Shown: one piece after another, positions 59,019 through 64,000 of the stretch
How positions within the stretch are numbered: position 1 is the first letter of the stretch
Layout: each line of letters begins with the position of its first letter
Assembly (NCBI GenBank): GCA_024642505.1
Contig: JAHEAZ010000004.1
Coordinates: forward strand, 21,841 to 85,840
Reading direction: 5' to 3'
DNA length: 64,000 nucleotides
Source: Gammaproteobacteria bacterium
GTDB taxonomy: Bacteria > Pseudomonadota > Gammaproteobacteria > Steroidobacterales > Steroidobacteraceae
Made by a program: the position numbers and the translations under genes
Notes under the pieces: model-generated
Told to the model about the DNA's origin: nothing
The model's input: the letters and a program-made list of their open reading frames with translations, nothing else
Database searches by the model: none

Positions 59019-61484
59019 ATGACAGGCAAGCTGATCCGTCTCCTTGGCCGCGCGCGCGCGGCGTTACCAGCCGCGGCGCTGGCCATCTTCGTGGCAGCCT
59101 GCGGGGGCGGTGCCGCCACCGAGCAGAACCCGGTGATCTCTGCGCCGCTGCCTGCGGGTTACCAGGGGCCGCCGCCGGCCAGCCAGGACGTGCAGGCATT
59201 CAAGATCAACGTGTGGGACAACCTCAACGGATCGAACCGTTGCGGCTCCTGCCACGGGGCCGGTGGACAGTCCCCGCAGTTCGTCCGCGGAGACGACATC
59301 AACCTCGCATACCAGGCCGCCAACTCCGTGGTGACGCTGGCCGATCCGGGTGGCTCGCTGATGGTCAGCAAGGTCGGTGGTGGCCACAATTGCTGGCTGG
59401 CCAACGACTCCGCCTGTGCGGACCAGCTGACTGTATGGATCCGCAACTGGGCCGGTGCCACGCTGGGAGGAACGCGGGAAATCCAGCTCATCGCGCCGCC
59501 ACTGCGTGAAGTCGGCGCGACCAAGTCGTTCCCGGCAAACTCCGGCGCCTTTGCCTCGACGGTGCATCCGATACTGGTCGAGTACTGCTCCCGCTGCCAC
59601 TCCTCGGCAGCCACGACGCCACAGTCGCCGTTCTTCGCGGAGAGCGATCCGGACATCGCCTACGCGGCGGCCCGGCCGAGGATCAATCTGGACTTGCCCG
59701 AGGAGTCCCGACTCGTCCTCAGGTTACGCAATGAATTCCACAATTGCTGGAGCGATTGCTCGCAGAACGCAGCGGAGATGGAGCAGGCGATCCGCAGCTT
59801 TGCCGACCAGATTCCGCTCAGCCAGATCGACGCGAGCCTGGTGCTGTCGAAGGCCCTGGCGCTCTACGACGGCACCGTCGCCAGCGGCGGTAGCCGCCAT
59901 GACAGCGCGCTGGTGGCCTTGTACGAGTTCAAGACCGGCACCGGCACGATCGCCTACGACACCAGCGGCGTCGAACCTGCCCTGAACCTGAACATGAGTG
60001 GCGACGTAGCCTGGGTCGGCGGCTGGGGCGTGAACGTGCGCGCCGGCAAGCTGCAGGGGCCGACTTCGTCCAGCCGCAAGCTGCACGACCTGATCACGGC
60101 CAGCGGCGAATATTCGATCGAGGCCTGGGTTGCGCCGGCCAACGTCGTACAGGAGAACGCCTTCATCATCGGCTACTCCGGCGGCACGACCACCCGCAAC
60201 TTCACGCTCGGCCAGACGATGTACGACTACGACTTCTTTCATCGCAGCAGCACTACGGGTGCGAACGGTTCGCCCGAGTTCTCCACGCCCTCGGCGGAGG
60301 AGGTGCTGCAGGCTACCCTGCAGCACGTTGTCGCGACCTATGACCCGGTAGACGGCCGCAAGCTGTACGTGAACGGCGCCCTGGTCAGCGCGGGGGACCC
60401 ACAGGCCGGCGGCACGTTCGCGGACTGGAACGACACCTTTGCACTGGTGCTGGGAAACGAGGTGTCGAGTGACCGGCAGTGGCAGGGCGTGATCCGCCTG
60501 GCAGCCGTTCATAACCGCGCGCTCTCTGCCGGGCAGGTCCAGCAAAATTTCGACGCCGGTGTCGGCGAGCGCTTCTACCTGCTGTTCAGCGTCGCCCACC
60601 TCGTCGACGTGCCGCAGTCCTACGTCATGTTCGAGGTCAGCCAGTTCGACAGCTATTCATACCTGTTCGACAAGCCGGTCTTCATCAGCCTCGACGATAC
60701 GGTGAGTCCGGATGGCCTGCGCATCCGCGGAATGCGGATCGGCATCAATGGCGCCGAGGCGAAGGTCGGCCAGGCCTACGTGCCGCTCGACGTGGTGGTC
60801 AATGCGAGCGGCTACGCCCCGGCCGGCGGCTTTGCGCTCTCCAGTGTCGGGACCATCATCGCCCTCGACAAGGGGCCGGCGCTCGACCAGTTCTTCCTGA
60901 CTTTCGAGCAACTTGGCGACCAGACCAACGTGCGCACCGAGCCCGCACCGCTGGCGCCGCCCCCGCCACCGGACGGCGTGCCGCTGCCCGCGATTGGATT
61001 GCGGACCTTCGATGAAATCGCTGCCTCGATGGCCACGATGACCGGGGTGCCGCGCAGCGATCCGGCGGTTGCCGAGACCTACGAACGCGTGCGCGAACAG
61101 TTGCCGACGGTCGAGAACATCGACGGCTTCCTGTCCGCGCACCAGGTCGGCATCGCCCAGCTGGCCATCGAGTACTGCAATTCGCTGGTGGATGACCCGG
61201 TGCGCCGCAGCGCCTACTTTCCGGGTTTCGACTTCTCCGCGCCGGCGGGACAGGCCTTTGACACGGCAGCGGAACGCGACCTCATCGTCGTTCCGCTCGT
61301 CACCAGGGCCGTCGGCACCGGACTTTCCACCCAGCCAGCCTCCGCCGAGGTTCGAGCTGAACTCGACGGCCTGATCGGCCGGCTCACGGCCTGCGGTGCG
61401 GGCTGCGACTCCAGTCGTACCCCAACCGTGGTCAAGGCCAGCTGTGCCGCGGTGATCGGCGGCGCCAGCACGCTGCTGCAGTAG
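59019..61484 (+). CDS. Diheme lipoprotein with LamG domain
   Basis: Large lipoprotein (821 aa), lipobox VAAC (Cys28). The first 270 residues hold two cytochrome-like repeats, each with a heme site (CGSCH 75-79; CSRCH 190-194) followed by an HNCW motif (123-126 and 241-244). A LamG/concanavalin-like domain occupies about 297-512 (LVALYEFKTGTGTIAYDTSG ... GVIRLAAVHNRALSAGQVQQNF), commonly carbohydrate- or protein-binding. The rest is of unknown fold with a Pro-rich linker (APPPPPDG). GAGGAG precedes ATG 59019, ten bases after the previous stop. It probably acts at the outer membrane as an electron carrier attached to a ligand-binding module. Confidence 0.82.
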   Translation: MTGKLIRLLGRARAALPAAALAIFVAACGGGAATEQNPVISAPLPAGYQGPPPASQDVQAFKINVWDNLNGSNRCGSCHGAGGQSPQFVRGDDINLAYQAANSVVTLADPGGSLMVSKVGGGHNCWLANDSACADQLTVWIRNWAGATLGGTREIQLIAPPLREVGATKSFPANSGAFASTVHPILVEYCSRCHSSAATTPQSPFFAESDPDIAYAAARPRINLDLPEESRLVLRLRNEFHNCWSDCSQNAAEMEQAIRSFADQIPLSQIDASLVLSKALALYDGTVASGGSRHDSALVALYEFKTGTGTIAYDTSGVEPALNLNMSGDVAWVGGWGVNVRAGKLQGPTSSSRKLHDLITASGEYSIEAWVAPANVVQENAFIIGYSGGTTTRNFTLGQTMYDYDFFHRSSTTGANGSPEFSTPSAEEVLQATLQHVVATYDPVDGRKLYVNGALVSAGDPQAGGTFADWNDTFALVLGNEVSSDRQWQGVIRLAAVHNRALSAGQVQQNFDAGVGERFYLLFSVAHLVDVPQSYVMFEVSQFDSYSYLFDKPVFISLDDTVSPDGLRIRGMRIGINGAEAKVGQAYVPLDVVVNASGYAPAGGFALSSVGTIIALDKGPALDQFFLTFEQLGDQTNVRTEPAPLAPPPPPDGVPLPAIGLRTFDEIAASMATMTGVPRSDPAVAETYERVREQLPTVENIDGFLSAHQVGIAQLAIEYCNSLVDDPVRRSAYFPGFDFSAPAGQAFDTAAERDLIVVPLVTRAVGTGLSTQPASAEVRAELDGLIGRLTACGAGCDSSRTPTVVKASCAAVIGGASTLLQ

Positions 61485-61521
61485 CGGGTCCTTCAACCCA
61501 AGTCATCCAAGGACACAGGGA

Positions 61522-63123
61522 ATGTTCAGTAAACGCAGGCGCGGAGCCCTCCATCCGGACGAGCCGCTGAGGCATCCGGACCACCCGATGCCGGTCACGC
61601 GACGGCAGTTCATCTCGCAGGGCCTGATGGGGGGCGCAGCAACGGTCTTCGCCCCGAGCGTGCTTGGCCTGTTCGCCAACCCGAGGGCGGCCGAGGCAGC
61701 GCTGTCCGCCGACCTCGAGACGCTCAAGCAGAGCTGCGGTATCGCCGTGCAGGGAGCCGGAAAGATCCCGTTTATCTGCATCGACCTGGCCGGCGGCGCC
61801 AACATGGTCGGTTCAAATGTGCTGGTGGGCGGCCGCGGCGGGCAGCTCGACTTCCTTAGCGCCGCGGGCTACGCCAAGCTCGGCCTGCCGGGCGACATGG
61901 TCCCGGACGCGCCCAATGCTGGCAGCGCCAGCAACAACTGGATCGACGAACAGCTGGGGCTTCGCTTCCATTCCGATAGCGCCTTCCTCCGGGGTATCAT
62001 CGACCGCGTGACGCCGCTCACCGCAGCGGGAATCAACGGAGCGGTCATTCCGGCGCGCTCGGAGAACGATACCGGCAACAATCCGCACAACCCCATGTAC
62101 GGAATCTTCCGCGCGGGTGCGGACGGCGAGTTGCTGACACTGGTCGGATCGCGCAGTTCGGAATCCGGCGGCAACTCGATGGCACCTGCCGGGCTGATCG
62201 ACCCTGCCGTCCGTCCTACCAAGATCGACCGGACCAGCGATGTCACGGGCCTGGTCGATACCGGCAAGCTGGTGGGCCTGCTCGACCAGGACGATGCGGT
62301 GGCTGTCATGGAGTCGATCCAGCGCCTGTCAGACCGCAAACTGGGACGGGTCGACACCGGCATCACCCGGGATGCCGTCATCAAGGACCTGGTGCGCTGC
62401 AACTACGTCAAGGCGGCCGACCTGACCGACCGCTATGGCGACCCATCGGCCCTGAACCCGGAACTCGATCCCGACATCGTCGGCGGCAGCGGCATCTTCA
62501 GTCGCGCCGAGTTCGACGGTGATGCCGAATTCCGCAAGACGGCGGCCGTCATGAAGCTGGTGGTCAATGGCTTTGCCGGCGCCGGAACGATCACCATGGG
62601 TGGCTACGACTATCACGGGCAGGGCCGGGCGACCGGCGAGCTAAGGGATTTCCGCGCCGGCCGCTGCATGGGAGCCTGCCTCGAGTACGCCGCGCGGCGC
62701 GGCGTGCCGTTGATGCTGTACGTGTTCAGCGACGGCTCTCTGTCGGCCAACGGACAGGTGGACAACTCGGCCGATGGTCGGGGCAAATTCATGTGGACCA
62801 GCGATAATCAGCAGACGGCGGCGTCCTTCTTCCTGGTCTACAATCCACGCGGCCGGCCGCAGCTCTATGCAGGGGATGGCCGCCCGCCCGACCAGCACCA
62901 GCAGATCGGCTGGTTCCGCGCCGACGGTTCGGTAGAGACTTCATCCACGCCGGCCGCCAACAACGTCAACCTGCTGGTGGAAACGGTGGTGCTCAACTAC
63001 CTGGCGCTGCACGGCGAGCAAGGCCAGTTCTCGTCTTTGTTCCCGGTAAACGGCCTTGGCGCCAGTTCGCTGCAGGACAGCCTGATAGCATTCAATCCGG
63101 TCGTTAACGGCCGCATCGTCTGA
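61522..63123 (+). CDS. DUF1501-like Tat-exported protein
   Basis: Protein of 533 aa with a twin-arginine signal (TRRQFISQGLMGGAATVFAP, Arg27-Arg28), so it is exported folded. The mature part contains FICIDLAGGANMVGSN, ARSENDTGNNPHNPMYG, and TMGGYDYHGQG, positions where DUF1501 proteins (alkaline-phosphatase superfamily fold) have metal-binding Asp/His. DUF1501 proteins accompany DUF1592/DUF1585 cytochromes, and the same pairing is seen here. AAGGA precedes ATG 61522; an inner ATG at 61588 would also keep the Tat motif. Reaction unknown. Confidence 0.8.
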   Translation: MFSKRRRGALHPDEPLRHPDHPMPVTRRQFISQGLMGGAATVFAPSVLGLFANPRAAEAALSADLETLKQSCGIAVQGAGKIPFICIDLAGGANMVGSNVLVGGRGGQLDFLSAAGYAKLGLPGDMVPDAPNAGSASNNWIDEQLGLRFHSDSAFLRGIIDRVTPLTAAGINGAVIPARSENDTGNNPHNPMYGIFRAGADGELLTLVGSRSSESGGNSMAPAGLIDPAVRPTKIDRTSDVTGLVDTGKLVGLLDQDDAVAVMESIQRLSDRKLGRVDTGITRDAVIKDLVRCNYVKAADLTDRYGDPSALNPELDPDIVGGSGIFSRAEFDGDAEFRKTAAVMKLVVNGFAGAGTITMGGYDYHGQGRATGELRDFRAGRCMGACLEYAARRGVPLMLYVFSDGSLSANGQVDNSADGRGKFMWTSDNQQTAASFFLVYNPRGRPQLYAGDGRPPDQHQQIGWFRADGSVETSSTPAANNVNLLVETVVLNYLALHGEQGQFSSLFPVNGLGASSLQDSLIAFNPVVNGRIV

Positions 63124-63276
63124 GATAAGCTGGACATCCGCAGCGCGATTCCGGCGCCGTGCGGCGGCGACCGGCGCTGTGACGCGCCGCTCCATCGCGA
63201 CCCATTGCCGGCCCGCGTCGCCGAACCGCGACACGCCTCGCATCCGCGGCGGCTGCAGCTATGGCAGTTTTACGGA

Positions 63277-63792
63277 ATGTCTACCAACTCGTGTCGACTG
63301 GGGTATGCATTGCTTGCCGGGCTGGCCCTCGGTCTCGCCGGATCGTGCCCGGTGACTGCCGCGGCGGAGGCGCCCGGGCTTGCGCCTGACTTCGCCCTCA
63401 AGGCGCTTGACGGGTACAACTACCGACTGTCCGAGTACCGTGGCGAGGTGGTCGCGGTGGTCTTCTGGGCCAGCTGGTGTGGCGGATGCCGACACGAACT
63501 GGAGCGCCTGCAAGGCTTGAGCGGCGTCTACGGCAATGCAGGGATGAAGATCCTGGGTGTGACGGTCGACGAGCAGCCTGATACGGCGCGCGCCGTCGCG
63601 GCTGCCATCGGTGCAGATTTTCCGCAACTGCTCGACTCGGGCAAGTCTGCGAGCAAGGCTTACCGCCTGGAGTCCTTGCCGACGACGCTGCTCATCGACC
63701 GGTCGGGGATGCTGCGCTACGCCTATGGTGAACTCGACGCGCGCGGCGAGAGTGAGATGCTCGGCCAGTTGCGCATGTTGCTGGATGAATAG
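63277..63792 (+). CDS. TlpA-like periplasmic thioredoxin (second)
   Basis: Periplasmic thiol-disulfide protein (171 aa) with signal peptide (LLAGLALGLAGSCPVTAAAE) and active site WASWCGGC (Cys68, Cys71), the second position being Gly where the other TlpA here has Pro. AESLPTTLLID-like LESLPTTLLID supplies the cis-Pro. It probably serves heme or disulfide chemistry of the rightward operon, parallel to the thioredoxin of the leftward one. ATG 63277 is chosen for the signal peptide; a longer frame exists. Gap to the DUF1501 stop is 153 bases, so it may have its own promoter. Confidence 0.88.
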   Translation: MSTNSCRLGYALLAGLALGLAGSCPVTAAAEAPGLAPDFALKALDGYNYRLSEYRGEVVAVVFWASWCGGCRHELERLQGLSGVYGNAGMKILGVTVDEQPDTARAVAAAIGADFPQLLDSGKSASKAYRLESLPTTLLIDRSGMLRYAYGELDARGESEMLGQLRMLLDE

Positions 63793-63802
63793 GGAGCCCT
63801 AA

Positions 63803-64000
63803 ATGTCCATAGACAGTCCGGGAATTGCCCAGGCCTGGTTTGCCCAAGACAGGCGCAGACGCCGGCCCGAAGAGGCACCTGCGACACACCGGCGTCGGTC
63901 GGTGGTGGTCGCCTGCCTGCTTGCCGTCGTGATCTGCGTGGCAGCCCTGGCCGACGACGCAGCGGCGCCGCCGGATGCCACGCAGCCATCCTTCCAGGGA
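63803..64000 (+). CDS. Membrane-anchored or secreted protein, cut by the window end
   Basis: Only the first 66 codons are present. ATG 63803 has GGGAG six bases upstream and follows the thioredoxin stop closely. The N-terminus is basic (RRRRRP, then HRRRSVVVACLLAVVICVAALAD), giving a long positively charged region before one hydrophobic segment, so it is either a signal anchor or a late signal peptide; an Ala/Pro/Asp-rich stretch follows. No domain is visible. It is probably part of the rightward redox operon. Confidence 0.6.
   Translation, partial: MSIDSPGIAQAWFAQDRRRRRPEEAPATHRRRSVVVACLLAVVICVAALADDAAAPPDATQPSFQG

Overview
The window is high-GC, densely coded bacterial DNA that reads as a chromosomal segment of an environmental gammaproteobacterium. 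The clues are FadB/FadA, AceK next to Icd, a PotFGHI transporter, BkdR plus a Bkd operon, a PhhA hydroxylase, CusCBA-type efflux, and many outer-membrane proteins ending in aromatic residues. The genus cannot be named from sequence alone. I see no rRNA or tRNA gene, CRISPR array, intact insertion sequence or prophage.

Layout. 1-111: truncated M20 peptidase remnant with unlike codon use. 221-5156: putrescine-type ABC transporter (potFGHI) followed by a polyphosphate glucokinase. 5157-6474: a methionine-type aminotransferase bracketed by two copies of a palindromic repeat. 6576-10545: HDOD protein, YffB/ArsC-like protein, secreted endonuclease/phosphatase, phenylalanine hydroxylase and an Lrp-family regulator. 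10671-17675: branched-chain keto-acid dehydrogenase E1a/E1b/E2, branched-chain aminotransferase, acyl-CoA dehydrogenase and a Cys/Met-type PLP lyase, an amino-acid catabolism block. 17745-20812: icd-aceK. 21022-27299: copper/silver efflux (small Cys/His protein, CusC, CusB, CusA). 27283-28956: malic enzyme. 29140-34721: fadBA and then a copper P-type ATPase whose start codon directly follows a run of nine G. 34895-36037: agmatine deiminase, which links back to the polyamine transporter. 36132-50495: mostly envelope and housekeeping genes (unknown membrane protein, three outer-membrane barrels, TonB receptor, PlpD-like patatin, small kinase, ICMT, MsrA, VOC protein, SDR, HIBADH-like dehydrogenase, SYLF protein).

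50629-64000 is the most unusual part. An ApbE flavin transferase is followed by two divergent operons. The leftward one encodes an HzsA-like diheme lipoprotein, an SH3b/barrel protein, a barrel lipoprotein, a TlpA thioredoxin, a DUF4266 lipoprotein and a DUF3570 barrel. The rightward one encodes a monoheme DUF1592/1588/1585-like protein, a diheme LamG lipoprotein, a Tat-type DUF1501 protein, a second TlpA thioredoxin and a membrane-anchored protein cut by the window end. Together they look like an extracytoplasmic redox system with at least five c-type heme sites, two thioredoxins and two or three barrels. Its substrate is not evident.

Themes. Carbon from branched-chain amino acids, phenylalanine and fatty acids feeds acetyl-CoA and the TCA cycle, where Icd/AceK and malic enzyme set the branch to anaplerosis. 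Two copper loci share the same CPMHPE...CxxCGM metal-binding module. Polyamine uptake and agmatine breakdown are both present.
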